Origin: Rhodoferax sp.
Lineage (GTDB): Bacteria; Pseudomonadota; Gammaproteobacteria; Burkholderiales; Burkholderiaceae_C
Direction of reading: 5' to 3'
Length of the DNA: 64,000 bases
Assembly: GCF_028689295.1 (NCBI RefSeq)
Contig: NZ_JAQTWL010000010.1
Coordinates: forward strand, 62,001 to 126,000
In this document: positions 16,948 through 26,023 of the stretch, piece by piece
Layout of the letters: each line of letters opens with the position of its first letter
Position numbering within the stretch: position 1 is the stretch's first letter
The notes under the pieces: generated by a model
Databases searched by the model: none
What the model was told of the DNA's origin: nothing
The model's input: the letters and a program-made list of their open reading frames with translations, nothing else
Translations under genes and position numbers: made by a program

Positions 16948-16969
16948 AGATCTTTTTTAAGGATGTACT

Positions 16970-18406
16970 GTGCAGCCTTGGCCGCCAATACAGACAAACC
17001 CTAATAGACCGATGTTCACGCTCAATCCGCAAAGTTCCACACCCCTGGTGATGCAAATCGTGGCAGGTTTCTGCAAAGCCATTGACGAGGGTGAACTGCG
17101 ACCGGGCTCCAAGGCGCCGTCGATTCGCCAGTTTGCCCACGCCCACAACGTCAGCGTCTTCACCGTGGTCGACGCCTATGACCGGCTGGTGGCGCAGGGC
17201 TACTTTGCGTCACGCCCGCACTCGGGGTTTTTTGTCAAGCAGAGGCCGACCTCTGTGACAGTCCTGCCGGGGCACGGCCCCAACTTCAGTTTTGACTCGA
17301 TGTGGTACCTGCGCCGCATTTTCGAGAACCGCGCCCTGCGCATGAAACCCGGCTGCGGCTGGCTGCCGGGCGACTGGCTGTTTCAGGACGGGGTGCGCCG
17401 CGGCCTGCGCAGTCTGGCCACCGACGAGGTGGATCTGGGTGGATATGGCGAGCCCAAAGGCTACCTGCCGTTACGCAAAATGGTGCGTGAAATGCTGGCC
17501 GAGCAGGAAATTGCCGTCACGGCCGATCAGGTGCTGCTCACCCAAGGTTCCAGCCAGGCCATGGACCTGGTGGCGCGCCGTCTGGTGCGCCCGGGCGACG
17601 CGGTGCTGGTCGATGACCCCGGCTATCCCAACCTGTTGTTTTCATTGCGATTTCTGGGCGCTCGTCTGATCGGCGTGCCGCGCACCCCGACGGGCTACGA
17701 CCTGGTGACGCTGGAGCGGCTGGTGCTGGAAGAAAAACCCAAGGTCTTTTTTACCCAGCCCCGTTTGCAAAGCCCCACCGGCTCGGTGGCACAGCTGGCG
17801 CACCTGCACCGGGTGATGCAACTGGCGGACAAGCACGATTTCCTGGTGGTTGAAAACGACATCTATGCCGAACTGGATCCGGAACCGCGGCCTTCGCTGG
17901 CCAGTCTGGACCAGCTCAACCGGGTGATCTATATCAGCAGTTTTTCCAAAACCATTTCGCCCAACATCCGCGTCGGCTACCTGGCAGCCAACCCTGATTT
18001 GCTCGAAGACCTGGCCCAGCTCAAAATGATTTCAGGCTTGACTTCCTCAGAGTTCAGTGAGCGGTTGGCGCATGGCGCCCTGACTGACGGACGCTGCCGC
18101 AAACATGTGAAAGGGCTGCGTGAGAGGCTGGCCAAGGCGCATGTGGACGCCGCCTCACGCCTGCTGAAGGTCGGTTTCGAGATTTTTTGCGAACCCAAGG
18201 CGGGCATTTTTCTGTGGGCGAGGCACCCGGCCATTGCCGATTCGGCCGAACTGGCCTACAAGGCCGCCGAGCAGGACATTTTGCTGGGTCCCGGGCACTT
18301 GTTCAGCCCCGATTTGCAGACCAGCCCGTGGCTTCGCTTCAACGTGATCTTCTGTGACGAGCCGGCCCTGTTTGCCTTTTTGGAGGCGCAGTGCAAAGCG
18401 CCCTGA
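16970..18406 (+). CDS. MocR/GabR-family transcriptional regulator (GntR HTH plus aminotransferase domain)
   Basis: 478 residues from a GTG with AAGGA 6 bases upstream; an ATG at 17012 is an alternative start. An N-terminal winged-helix GntR domain ([20 protein letters not shown], then [20 protein letters not shown]) is fused to a fold-type I aminotransferase domain containing [11 protein letters not shown] and the PLP-binding Lys in [16 protein letters not shown]. In this family PLP and an amino acid effector such as GABA control transcription of a neighbouring catabolic gene. Its divergent position from gabT makes the GABA/polyamine block the likely target. Confidence 0.92.
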   Translation: MQPWPPIQTNPNRPMFTLNPQSSTPLVMQIVAGFCKAIDEGELRPGSKAPSIRQFAHAHNVSVFTVVDAYDRLVAQGYFASRPHSGFFVKQRPTSVTVLPGHGPNFSFDSMWYLRRIFENRALRMKPGCGWLPGDWLFQDGVRRGLRSLATDEVDLGGYGEPKGYLPLRKMVREMLAEQEIAVTADQVLLTQGSSQAMDLVARRLVRPGDAVLVDDPGYPNLLFSLRFLGARLIGVPRTPTGYDLVTLERLVLEEKPKVFFTQPRLQSPTGSVAQLAHLHRVMQLADKHDFLVVENDIYAELDPEPRPSLASLDQLNRVIYISSFSKTISPNIRVGYLAANPDLLEDLAQLKMISGLTSSEFSERLAHGALTDGRCRKHVKGLRERLAKAHVDAASRLLKVGFEIFCEPKAGIFLWARHPAIADSAELAYKAAEQDILLGPGHLFSPDLQTSPWLRFNVIFCDEPALFAFLEAQCKAP

Positions 18407-18452
18407 TCACCTAAAATCCGTGGCTTTGACATCAAACCAGGTCTTTCACGCC

Positions 18453-21083
18453 ATGAATCCAACCGCCACCCCGGTGACCGTCGCCGACATTCGCAAGACC
18501 TTTCTCGACTTTTTCGACTCCAAAGGCCACACCGTGGTGGCCAGCAGCCCGCTGGTGCCGGGCAACGACCCCACGCTGATGTTCACCAACTCGGGCATGG
18601 TGCAGTTCAAGGACGTGTTTTTGGGGTCTGACAAGCGCAGTTACGTGCGCGCCGCCTCGGTGCAGGCCTGCCTGCGCGCGGGCGGCAAACACAACGACCT
18701 GGAAAACGTGGGCTACACGGCGCGCCACCACACCTTTTTCGAGATGCTGGGTAACTGGAGCTTTGGCGACTATTTCAAGCGCGAATCGATCCATTGGGGC
18801 TGGGAATTGCTCACGCAGGTTTTCAAGCTGCCGCCCGAGCGACTGCTGGCCACCGTGTATGCCGAAGACGACGAGGCTTATGACATCTGGACCCGGGAGA
18901 TCGGCCTGCCGCCCGAACGCGTGATCCGCATCGGCGACAACAAGGGCGCGCGCTACAAGTCCGACAATTTCTGGATGATGGCCGACACCGGCCCCTGCGG
19001 CCCGTGCTCCGAGATTTTTTACGACCACGGCGACCACATCCCCGGCGGCCCCCCGGGCAGTCCGGATGAAGATGGCGACCGTTTCATCGAAATCTGGAAC
19101 CATGTGTTCATGCAGTTCAACATGGCCGAAGACGGTTCGGTCGCGCCTTTGCCAGCGCCCTGCGTCGATACCGGCATGGGCCTGGAGCGCCTGGCTGCCA
19201 TCCTGCAGCATGTGCACAGCAACTACGAGATCGACCTGTTCGACGCCCTGATCAAGGCCGCCGCCCGCGAAACCCGTTGCGACGACCTGGGCAACAACTC
19301 GCTCAAGGTGATTGCCGACCACATCCGAGCCACCGCTTTTCTGGTGAGCGATGGTGTGTTGCCTGGCAATGAGGGCCGCGGCTATGTGCAGCGCCGCATC
19401 ATCCGCCGCGCCATTCGCCATGGCTACAAGCTGGGACAGAAAACCCCGTTTTTCCATAAGTTGGTGCCCGATCTGGTTGCCGTCATGGGCGCTGCCTACC
19501 CCAGTCTGGCGACCCAGGCGGACCGCATCATCGACGTGTTGCGGGTCGAGGAAGAGCGCTTTTACGAGACCCTCGAAGTGGGCATGCAGATTCTGGACGA
19601 GGCTCTTGCCGATGGCATCAAGGTGTTGCCAGGTGACGTGGCTTTCAAGTTGCACGACACCTTTGGCTTTCCGCTGGACCTGTCGGCCGACGTCTGCCGC
19701 GAGCGCGGCTTGACTGTCGATGAGGCGGGTTTTCATGCCGCCATGGAAAAGCAGAAGGCGCAGGGGCGTGCTGCCGGCAAATTCAAGATGGACAAGGCGC
19801 TGGACTACAGCGGGGTGGGCAATGCATTTGTCGGTTACGAACAATTGACGGCTGCCACGGACGTTGTGGCGATCTATGTGGACGGTGTTAGCGCCACTGA
19901 AATCAAGGCGGGTCAAAACGGTGTGGTCGTGCTGGCCACAACGCCTTTTTATGGCGAAAGCGGCGGCCAGGTCGGCGACGCCGGGGCTATCTTCAGTGAT
20001 GCCGCCCTGTTCGAAGTCGCAGATACGCAAAAAATCAAGGCCGATGTGTTCGGCCACCACGGCGCGCTCAAGACCGGCGCGCTCAAGTTGGGCGACACGG
20101 TCACGGCGCATGTCAACACCAGTCTGCGCCTGGCCACCCAGCGCAACCACTCGGTCACGCACCTGATGCACAAGGCCCTGCGTGAGGTGCTGGGCGGCCA
20201 TGTGCAGCAAAAGGGCAGTCTGGTGAATGCAGACCGCACACGCTTCGACTTTGCCCACAATGCGCCGGTCACTGACCCGGAAATTCGCGAGATCGAGGCC
20301 CGCGTGAATGCCGAAATTCTGGCCAACACCGCCACCCAGGCGCAGGTGATGGACATCGAATCGGCGCAAAAAACCGGCGCCATGATGCTGTTCGGAGAAA
20401 AATACGGTGAATCGGTGCGTGTGCTCGACATTGGCAGCAGCCGAGAGCTTTGCGGCGGCACCCATGTGGCGCGCACCGGTGACATCGGTCTGTTCAAGGT
20501 GGTGGCCGAGAGCGGCGTGGCCTCGGGCATTCGCCGCATCGAGGCCGTAACCGGCACCCATGCGCTGCTGTATTTGCAGCAGTTGGAAGACACCGTCGGC
20601 CAGACCGCCAGCGCGCTCAAAGCGCCGGTCGCCGAGGTCAATGAGCGCCTGGTGTCGGTGCTGGAGCACGTCAAAACACTGGACAAGGAATTGGCCGCAC
20701 TCAAGGGCAAGTTGGCCAGCGCCCAGGGAGACGACCTGCTCAGCCAGGCGCAAGACATCAAGGGCGTCAAGCTGCTGGTGGCCCGCCTTGAGGGTGCCGA
20801 TGTCAAAACCCTGCGCGACACCATGGACAAGCTCAAGGACAAGCTCAAAACTGCGGTCATCGTGCTCGGCGTGGTTGATGGCGCCAAGGTGCAGATCGCC
20901 GTGGGCGTGACGCCTGACATCACGGCCAAGGTCAAGGCGGGTGAGCTGGTCAACTTTGTTGCCGGCCAGGTGGGCGGCAAGGGCGGTGGCAAGCCCGACA
21001 TGGCCATGGCCGGCGGCACCGAACCCGCCAAATTGGCATCGGCCTTGGCCAGCGTGCTGGGCTGGGTGGAGCCCAAGCTTTGA
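18453..21083 (+). CDS. alaS: Alanyl-tRNA synthetase AlaS
   Basis: 876 residues, the usual length. Charges tRNA-Ala. The N-terminal class II catalytic core begins [19 protein letters not shown] and continues with [17 protein letters not shown] and [17 protein letters not shown]. The editing domain carries the zinc-site HxxxH in [15 protein letters not shown] and the CGGTHV motif near residue 668. The C-Ala domain ends with the Gly-rich [18 protein letters not shown]. The ATG at 18453 begins [15 protein letters not shown]. Confidence 0.98.
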   Translation: MNPTATPVTVADIRKTFLDFFDSKGHTVVASSPLVPGNDPTLMFTNSGMVQFKDVFLGSDKRSYVRAASVQACLRAGGKHNDLENVGYTARHHTFFEMLGNWSFGDYFKRESIHWGWELLTQVFKLPPERLLATVYAEDDEAYDIWTREIGLPPERVIRIGDNKGARYKSDNFWMMADTGPCGPCSEIFYDHGDHIPGGPPGSPDEDGDRFIEIWNHVFMQFNMAEDGSVAPLPAPCVDTGMGLERLAAILQHVHSNYEIDLFDALIKAAARETRCDDLGNNSLKVIADHIRATAFLVSDGVLPGNEGRGYVQRRIIRRAIRHGYKLGQKTPFFHKLVPDLVAVMGAAYPSLATQADRIIDVLRVEEERFYETLEVGMQILDEALADGIKVLPGDVAFKLHDTFGFPLDLSADVCRERGLTVDEAGFHAAMEKQKAQGRAAGKFKMDKALDYSGVGNAFVGYEQLTAATDVVAIYVDGVSATEIKAGQNGVVVLATTPFYGESGGQVGDAGAIFSDAALFEVADTQKIKADVFGHHGALKTGALKLGDTVTAHVNTSLRLATQRNHSVTHLMHKALREVLGGHVQQKGSLVNADRTRFDFAHNAPVTDPEIREIEARVNAEILANTATQAQVMDIESAQKTGAMMLFGEKYGESVRVLDIGSSRELCGGTHVARTGDIGLFKVVAESGVASGIRRIEAVTGTHALLYLQQLEDTVGQTASALKAPVAEVNERLVSVLEHVKTLDKELAALKGKLASAQGDDLLSQAQDIKGVKLLVARLEGADVKTLRDTMDKLKDKLKTAVIVLGVVDGAKVQIAVGVTPDITAKVKAGELVNFVAGQVGGKGGGKPDMAMAGGTEPAKLASALASVLGWVEPKL

Positions 21084-21109
21084 TGAACGCCACCGATGAA
21101 CCCATTTCT

Positions 21110-21139
21110 TTGTAGGAACGGCGCCCGCGCCGCGATTGC
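21110..21139. repeat. Solitary REP-like palindrome after alaS
   Basis: GTAGGAACGGCGCC followed by CGCGCCGCGATTG: the CGGCGC/GCGCCG arms (21119-21124, 21127-21132) pair with a 2-nt loop, flanked by GTAGGA and GATTG. The layout matches REP elements of Pseudomonas/Xanthomonas (GTAGGAGCGGC...GCCGCGA). It lies 26 bp past the alaS stop. No second copy and no RAYT transposase gene were seen in the window. Confidence 0.55.
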
Positions 21140-21172
21140 CCCATTTTTTGGCTTTAACTTAAACAACATCCC

Positions 21173-21946
21173 ATGAGTGCATTTTTGAATGAAACTGTTT
21201 TAAGCGTCCACCATTGGACCGACCGCCTGTTCAGCTTCACCACCACGCGCGACGAGACGCTGCGCTTTTCCAACGGCCACTTCACCATGATCGGCCTGCG
21301 TGTGGACGGCAAGCCGCTGCTGCGCGCCTACAGCATCGTCAGCCCCAACTACGAAGACCACCTGGAGTTTTTGAGCATCAAGGTGCAAGACGGCCCGCTC
21401 ACGTCCAAGCTGCAGCATATCAAGGTCGGCGACAAGATTGTGGTGGGTAAAAAACCCACCGGCACGCTGCTGATCGACTACCTGCTGCCTGGCAAAAACC
21501 TGTACCTGTTTGGCACCGGCACCGGCTTGGCGCCGTTTTTGAGCATTGTGCGCGACCCCGATACTTACGAAAAATTTGAAAAAGTGATCCTGGTGCACGG
21601 TGTGCGCCAGGTGGCCGAGCTGGCCTATCACGACTACCTGACGCTGGAACTGCCCGACCATGAGTTTCTGGGTGACATGGTGACCGAGCAAATGTTGTAC
21701 TACCCCACGGTGACGCGCGAGCCCTACAAAAATCAGGGTCGCATCACGGATTTGATTGAATCGGGCAAATTGCAGGCTGATTTGGGCTTGCCCAAGTTCG
21801 ACCCCGCCACCGACCGCGCCATGCTTTGCGGCAGCCCCGCCTTGCTCAAAGACCTGAAGGTTATTCTGGAGAAGCGTGGTTTCCTCGAAGGCAACACCAC
21901 CAAGCAGGGTGACTTTGTGGTCGAACGCGCCTTTGTGGAACAGTAA
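21173..21946 (+). CDS. fpr: Ferredoxin/flavodoxin-NADP+ reductase Fpr
   Basis: 257 residues. FAD-dependent reductase passing electrons between NADPH and ferredoxin or flavodoxin. The FAD-binding RAYSIVSPNYEDHLEF, the NADP-binding GTGTGLAPFLSI around residue 115 and the C-terminal GDFVVERAFVE are typical of the bacterial class. A REP-like element separates it from alaS, and a PfkB kinase gene follows after 2 bp. Confidence 0.95.
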   Translation: MSAFLNETVLSVHHWTDRLFSFTTTRDETLRFSNGHFTMIGLRVDGKPLLRAYSIVSPNYEDHLEFLSIKVQDGPLTSKLQHIKVGDKIVVGKKPTGTLLIDYLLPGKNLYLFGTGTGLAPFLSIVRDPDTYEKFEKVILVHGVRQVAELAYHDYLTLELPDHEFLGDMVTEQMLYYPTVTREPYKNQGRITDLIESGKLQADLGLPKFDPATDRAMLCGSPALLKDLKVILEKRGFLEGNTTKQGDFVVERAFVEQ

Positions 21947-21948
21947 AT

Positions 21949-22956
21949 ATGACCTATCACCTCTACGCCATCGGCAACGCGCTGGTCGATACCGAATACG
22001 AAGTCTCCGAAGATCAGCTACTGACGGCCGGTGTTGCCAAACGCCACATGACCCTGATCGACTCGCCGCGCCGAGCCGAGTTGCTCCAGCATGTGCACAG
22101 CGTCAAGTCACACCGCACCGGCGGCGGCTCAGCCGGCAACACTGTGGTCGCGTTGGCACAACTGGGTGGACGCGCGTTTTACTCGTGCCGTGTGGCCGAT
22201 GACGAGCTGGGTGACTTTTATACCAAAGACCTGCTCGCGCATGGCGTCGCCACCAACCTCACGCACACCAAACCGTCCAAGGGCCAGACCGGCAGCTGCA
22301 TGGTGATGGTGACGCCAGACGCCGAGCGCAGCATGAGCACTTTTCTGGGCGCCACCGCCGACATCGACGCCACCGCGCTGCATCCGCACGACATCGTCAA
22401 GGCCCGCGTGTACTACATGGAAGGCTACCTGGCTGCCTCTCCCACCGGCCTGGCCGCAGCTTTGCAGGGCAGGGCGATCGCGGCGCAGGCGGGGGTCAAG
22501 CTGGCCACCACGCTGAGCGACATGAGCATGATCAACTTCTGTCGCACCGGTCTGGACGCCATGGTAAGTGACGACCTCGATTTCTTGTTCTGCAACGAAG
22601 AAGAAGCCCAAGTCTGGTGCGGCACCACGGATCTGGCGCAAATCTGTCAGCACATGGCCCGGCAGGCGCGCACCGTGTGCCTGACGCGCAGCGCCAAGGG
22701 CTGTCTGGTGCTTGAAGGCGGCACCATCACCGAAGTGCCCGCAGCTCAGGTCAAGGCCATCGACACCAACGGCGCCGGGGATATGTTTGCCGGCGCTTTT
22801 TTGTATGCTGTCACGCACAGCCACAGCCACGCTCAGGCCGCCTGGCTGGCCAATCAATGCGCCGGGCGCGTCGTCGCCCAATACGGCAACCGCCTCAGCC
22901 ATGAGGCGATGGCCAGCCTGAAAGGCGACTTCGCCCAGCACATTGCCAACAGTTAA
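21949..22956 (+). CDS. PfkB-family sugar/nucleoside kinase (adenosine kinase-like)
   Basis: 335 residues. Ribokinase-like fold: N-terminal IGNALVDTEYEV, the first PfkB signature region GGGSAGNTVVALAQLGG (residues 59-75) and the second signature DTNGAGDMFAGAFLYA with the catalytic Asp around residue 268. Proteins of this type in proteobacteria are commonly annotated as adenosine or sugar kinases; the acceptor is not deducible. Starts 2 bp after the fpr stop and is probably co-transcribed with it. Confidence 0.88.
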   Translation: MTYHLYAIGNALVDTEYEVSEDQLLTAGVAKRHMTLIDSPRRAELLQHVHSVKSHRTGGGSAGNTVVALAQLGGRAFYSCRVADDELGDFYTKDLLAHGVATNLTHTKPSKGQTGSCMVMVTPDAERSMSTFLGATADIDATALHPHDIVKARVYYMEGYLAASPTGLAAALQGRAIAAQAGVKLATTLSDMSMINFCRTGLDAMVSDDLDFLFCNEEEAQVWCGTTDLAQICQHMARQARTVCLTRSAKGCLVLEGGTITEVPAAQVKAIDTNGAGDMFAGAFLYAVTHSHSHAQAAWLANQCAGRVVAQYGNRLSHEAMASLKGDFAQHIANS

Positions 22957-23073
22957 TGCGGAATCTGCCCGTGAGAAGTCACGGTAAAGATGCGTTAAAC
23001 CTGCCCGATCAACCCTAATTTATAGGGTTTTCGTTCATCGTCTGTTCAGGTTCAAGCGTTAAACTCGCACCCA

Positions 23074-23100
23074 TGCAGGCTCGGCTGCAAATTTTTTTTT
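23074..23100 (+). promoter_or_regulatory. Hairpin plus T9 tract in the HiPIP leader
   Basis: TGCAG (23074-23078) pairs with CTGCA (23085-23089), followed by AA and a run of nine T, 22 bp before the HiPIP start. The shape is that of a weak intrinsic terminator or attenuator. The upstream 117 bp to the PfkB gene show no other gene. Confidence 0.35.
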
Positions 23101-23122
23101 CAACTCTAAAGGAAATTTAGCT

Positions 23123-23428
23123 ATGACAACGCGTCGCGTATTCATGATGCAATCGGTTCTGGGTGCCAGCGCTTTGGCTTCAGGTGTGGCAATGGCTGCG
23201 GTCCCCATGGTGGCCGAAACCGATGCCAACGCCAAGGGCCTGGGTTACGTGGCTGACTCTGCCAAAGCTGATGGCAAGAAGTATCCCAAGCACGCTGCCA
23301 CGCAAGCATGCAACAACTGCGCCCTGTACCAAGGCAAGGCTGGTGCCGCTTCCGGTCCGTGTCCGCTCTTTGCCGGCAAAGAAGTGTCGGCCAAAGGCTG
23401 GTGCAGCGCCTACGCCAAGAAGGCCTAA
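23123..23428 (+). CDS. High-potential iron-sulfur protein (HiPIP)
   Basis: 101 residues. A small periplasmic [4Fe-4S] electron carrier. The four cluster cysteines are seen in QACNNCALYQG, GPCPLF and KGWCSAY, with the spacing of HiPIPs. The N-terminus MTTRRVFMMQSVLGASALASG has a twin-arginine signal, as expected for a cofactor-loaded export substrate. The RBS AAGGA lies upstream of the ATG. It may serve the photosynthetic reaction centre or a terminal oxidase/reductase; no such partner is in the window. Confidence 0.95.
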   Translation: MTTRRVFMMQSVLGASALASGVAMAAVPMVAETDANAKGLGYVADSAKADGKKYPKHAATQACNNCALYQGKAGAASGPCPLFAGKEVSAKGWCSAYAKKA

Positions 23429-23458
23429 GCCCGCCAACTGGATTCGTCCGGTTCACGC

Positions 23459-23489
23459 AAAACCCACCCTCGCGGTGGGTTTTGTTTTT
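23459..23489 (+). terminator. Rho-independent terminator after HiPIP
   Basis: AAAACCCACC, loop CTCGC, GGTGGGTTTT form a perfect 10-bp stem followed by TTTG/T-rich sequence, 30 bp past the HiPIP stop. Confidence 0.9.
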
Positions 23490-23534
23490 GGGCATGTCGT
23501 GTCAGGGCGATACTAAATTTCGGATAATCGACGC

Positions 23535-24257
23535 ATGAACCCATCTATCAATGCTGACCCGGCCGAACTGGCCAAATTTTCTGACCTGGCCCACCGCTGG
23601 TGGGATGCCGACGGCGAATTTCGTCCGCTGCACCAAATCAACCCCTTGCGCCTGGCCTGGATCAACGGTTTGTGCCCGCTCCCGGGCAAAACCGCGCTCG
23701 ATGTGGGCTGTGGCGGCGGCATCCTGACTGACTCGCTGGCGCGCTCGGGCGCGATGGCCACCGGCATCGATCTGTCCACCAAGGCACTGCGCATTGCCCA
23801 ACTGCACGCCATGGATGCGCAAACCGACCACGTGCAATACCGCGAGATCAGCGCCGAAGCCATGGCGCTTGAGCAGCCCGCGGGGTTCGACGTGGTGACC
23901 TGCATGGAAATGCTTGAGCACGTGCCCGACCCGGCATCCGTGGTGCAGGCCTGCGCCACCCTGGTCAAGCCGGGTGGCTGGGTATTTTTCTCCACGCTCA
24001 ACCGCAACCCCATGTCCTTCCTGCAGGCCATCGTGGGGGCTGAATATGTGCTCAACATGCTGCCACGCGGCACCCACGAATTTGCCAAGTTCATCCGACC
24101 CAGCGAACTCGCGGGCTTTTGCCGCCGCGCCGGCCTGAATGTGATGCAATCGCGCGGCTTGTCGTTCAATCCGCTCACCCAGCGCTACTGGCTCAACAGC
24201 AACACCAGCGTCAATTACCTGCTGGCCACACAAAAACCGGCAGGCCTGCCAGCGTGA
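23535..24257 (+). CDS. ubiG: Ubiquinone biosynthesis O-methyltransferase UbiG
   Basis: 240 residues. Carries out both O-methylations of ubiquinone synthesis using SAM. The N-terminal FSDLAHRWWDADGEFRPLHQ is diagnostic; SAM motif I is LDVGCGGGILTDSLA around residue 57, with the post-motif CMEMLEHVPDP. It overlaps gph by 4 bp (GTGA), a common betaproteobacterial pair. Confidence 0.97.
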   Translation: MNPSINADPAELAKFSDLAHRWWDADGEFRPLHQINPLRLAWINGLCPLPGKTALDVGCGGGILTDSLARSGAMATGIDLSTKALRIAQLHAMDAQTDHVQYREISAEAMALEQPAGFDVVTCMEMLEHVPDPASVVQACATLVKPGGWVFFSTLNRNPMSFLQAIVGAEYVLNMLPRGTHEFAKFIRPSELAGFCRRAGLNVMQSRGLSFNPLTQRYWLNSNTSVNYLLATQKPAGLPA

Positions 24258-24946
24258 CGGCCCAGCGCGCCCGTTTTGCCAATGTGCAAGCCGTGCTGTT
24301 CGACCTGGACGGCACGCTGATCGACAGCGCCCCCGACCTGGCCGCCGCCGCCGATGCCATGCGCGTGGTGCGCGGTCTGCCATCCTTGCCGTTCGCGCAA
24401 TACCGACCCATGGCTGGCGCCGGCGCCCGGGGCCTGCTGGGCGTGGCGTTCGGCATGACTCCCGAGCACGCTGATTACGACACCTTGCGCGAAGAGTTTT
24501 TTTGCATTTATGAGCGCAACCTGACCCAACGCACCCAAATTTTCGACGGCGTGCCAGAGTTGCTGGAGAGTTTTGCCAGCCAAGGTGTGAAGTGGGGCGT
24601 GGTGACCAACAAGTCAGAGCGCTTTACCCTGCCGCTGACCGCCTCGATGACGTTGTTCGCCACGGCGGGCGCCATTGTCAGTGGCGACTCCACGCCCTTT
24701 GCCAAGCCGCACCCGGCACCCTTGCTCGAAGCCGCCCGCCGCATGGGAGTGGATGCCAGCCGCTGCGTCTATGTGGGCGACGACGAACGCGACATCGTGG
24801 CTGGTCTGGCCGCTGGCATGGCCACCGTGGCAGTCACCTATGGCTACCTTGGCGCGCAGGCAGACACCAGCCGGTGGGGCGCTAATGCCACAATTCATTG
24901 TGTGAATGAACTGCTGCCGCTCTTGCAATTTTCCGGCATGGCCTAA
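24254..24946 (+). CDS. gph: Phosphoglycolate phosphatase Gph
   Basis: 230 residues from a GTG overlapping the ubiG stop (GTGA). HAD-family hydrolase removing phosphate from 2-phosphoglycolate, a by-product of DNA repair and RuBisCO. Motif I is FDLDGTLIDS (nucleophile Asp), motif II lies around VVTNKS, motif III Lys in AKPHPAPLL and motif IV VGDDERDI. The stop codon overlaps the -10 box of the tmRNA promoter. Confidence 0.93.
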   Translation: MTAQRARFANVQAVLFDLDGTLIDSAPDLAAAADAMRVVRGLPSLPFAQYRPMAGAGARGLLGVAFGMTPEHADYDTLREEFFCIYERNLTQRTQIFDGVPELLESFASQGVKWGVVTNKSERFTLPLTASMTLFATAGAIVSGDSTPFAKPHPAPLLEAARRMGVDASRCVYVGDDERDIVAGLAAGMATVAVTYGYLGAQADTSRWGANATIHCVNELLPLLQFSGMA

Positions 24947-24949
24947 AAT
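24923..24949 (+). promoter_or_regulatory. Promoter of tmRNA (ssrA)
   Basis: TTGCAA (24923-24928) and TAAAAT (24944-24949) with a 15-bp spacer lie ten bases before the tmRNA 5' end. The promoter is inside the last codons and stop of gph. Confidence 0.6.
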
Positions 24950-24958
24950 AGCTAACTT

Positions 24959-25335
24959 GGGGCTGCACTGGTTTCGACGTGGATTCGGACGCGCGGCAGG
25001 GCATGTCGAGCTGAATGGGCTCGTAAAACAGATTCAAAAAAACTAACTGCAAACGACGAACGTTTCGCACTCGCTGCTTAATTGCACGTGAGCCTCACAA
25101 CAGTCAGCCGATCGGCTGGGCAAGGGTAGCGCAAGCTGTCCAGGCTGTGGGGTAATCTTATTCGGCTGGGCCTGCCTTGGGTAACTTAGGGTGGGTTGAG
25201 AAAATAGGTTGCTGGCGATTTGCATAGCGTGCCACTGCGCGATGTGAAAAGCGAGATCTAAATCAGACGGCTACACATGTAGAACTGTTCGAAGAAGGTT
25301 TGCGGACGCGGGTTCAAATCCCGCCAGCTCCACCA
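24959..25335 (+). ncRNA. ssrA: tmRNA (ssrA), one-piece
   Basis: 377 nt. Rescues stalled ribosomes and tags their peptides. The 5' GGGGCTGCACTGGTTTCGACG pattern (first 20 bases typical) and the 3' tRNA-like end CAGCTCC-A-CCA form the alanyl acceptor stem GGGGCTG/CAGCTCC. The tag ORF at 25049-25078 encodes ANDERFALAA followed by TAA, the tag form familiar from betaproteobacteria. The T arm (GGGTTCAAATCCC) is intact. Confidence 0.98.
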
Positions 25336-25342
25336 TACATAG

Positions 25343-25375
25343 AAAGCCCAACTGTTTTCAGTTGGGCTTTTTCTT
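25343..25375 (+). terminator. Rho-independent terminator of tmRNA
   Basis: AAAGCCCAACTG, loop TTTT, CAGTTGGGCTTT: a perfect 12-bp stem followed by TTCTTT, eight bases after the tmRNA CCA. Confidence 0.93.
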
Positions 25376-25466
25376 TGGAAAATAACCAATGTTTACGAGC
25401 ACTTACGCGAATTGCCCCTTGAGTTTTTTGCTTTGAAACTTGGGTATCTTTGGCAACTGACTGCGA

Positions 25467-25784
25467 TTACCGGCCCGGGCGGCTGGAGCCGCTGATTTTG
25501 AGCCGGATGCTTTTGACGTCAAGCCCTTTGACCCGCAGCTGCGATTCGAAAGCGGGAACAAGCTGGCGCAGTTTGGCGGCCGTGGTGGTGTTGGTCAGCA
25601 GCAGGCACCAGACCCCTTCGTCAAGTGGGCCAGCGGTGACGTTTGGACGGAGTGTGTCGGGGATCAGGGGGAAAATTGCGTCCAGGCGCGCCTTGGAGGC
25701 GCGGTTCAGCTCCATCAGTTTGGCCAGGCTGGTGTTGTTCTGGCTGGCTTGCAGCAAGGTAACAGATGGCTGGCGTCGATTCAT
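25467..25784 (-). CDS. dciA: DUF721/DciA-family protein, putative replicative helicase loader
   Basis: 105 residues. The pattern LMELNRASKARLDAIFPLIPDTLRPNVTAG...WCLLLTNTTTAAKLRQLVPAFESQLRVKG matches DUF721 proteins, now called DciA, which help load DnaB in bacteria lacking DnaC. A DUF721 gene divergent from or next to secA is a recurring arrangement in beta- and gammaproteobacteria, which supports the call. The protein is at the short end for the family and lacks long tails. The 239-bp gap to secA holds no other gene that I can see. Confidence 0.7.
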   Translation of the reverse strand: MNRRQPSVTLLQASQNNTSLAKLMELNRASKARLDAIFPLIPDTLRPNVTAGPLDEGVWCLLLTNTTTAAKLRQLVPAFESQLRVKGLDVKSIRLKISGSSRPGR

Positions 25785-26023
25785 GTTGACAGGGGGTGAT
25801 GAGAGATGCCAATGATTATCAAGGATGACTGGGTGGCCAAAACAGCCGCCAGTGGATCAGACAGGCGCTTGGTGTGCGTGGCCCGTACACGGGTAAAATC
25901 AGCGTGTTTGTTGGTGTTGTCCTAAGCTTGACTTCGGTTGCACCGTCCCCATTTCAGTCAGATTGTAAAAAAGGATTGCGTTGCAGGTTGACCCCAAAGG
26001 TTGGCACTGCGCGCCGCGTATTC

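Noticed and set aside
18432..20753. 773-codon open frame antisense to alaS
   Set aside because: It mirrors alaS codon bias in high-GC DNA; the translation is His/Val/Gln-rich low-complexity with no family motif, while alaS is complete on the other strand.
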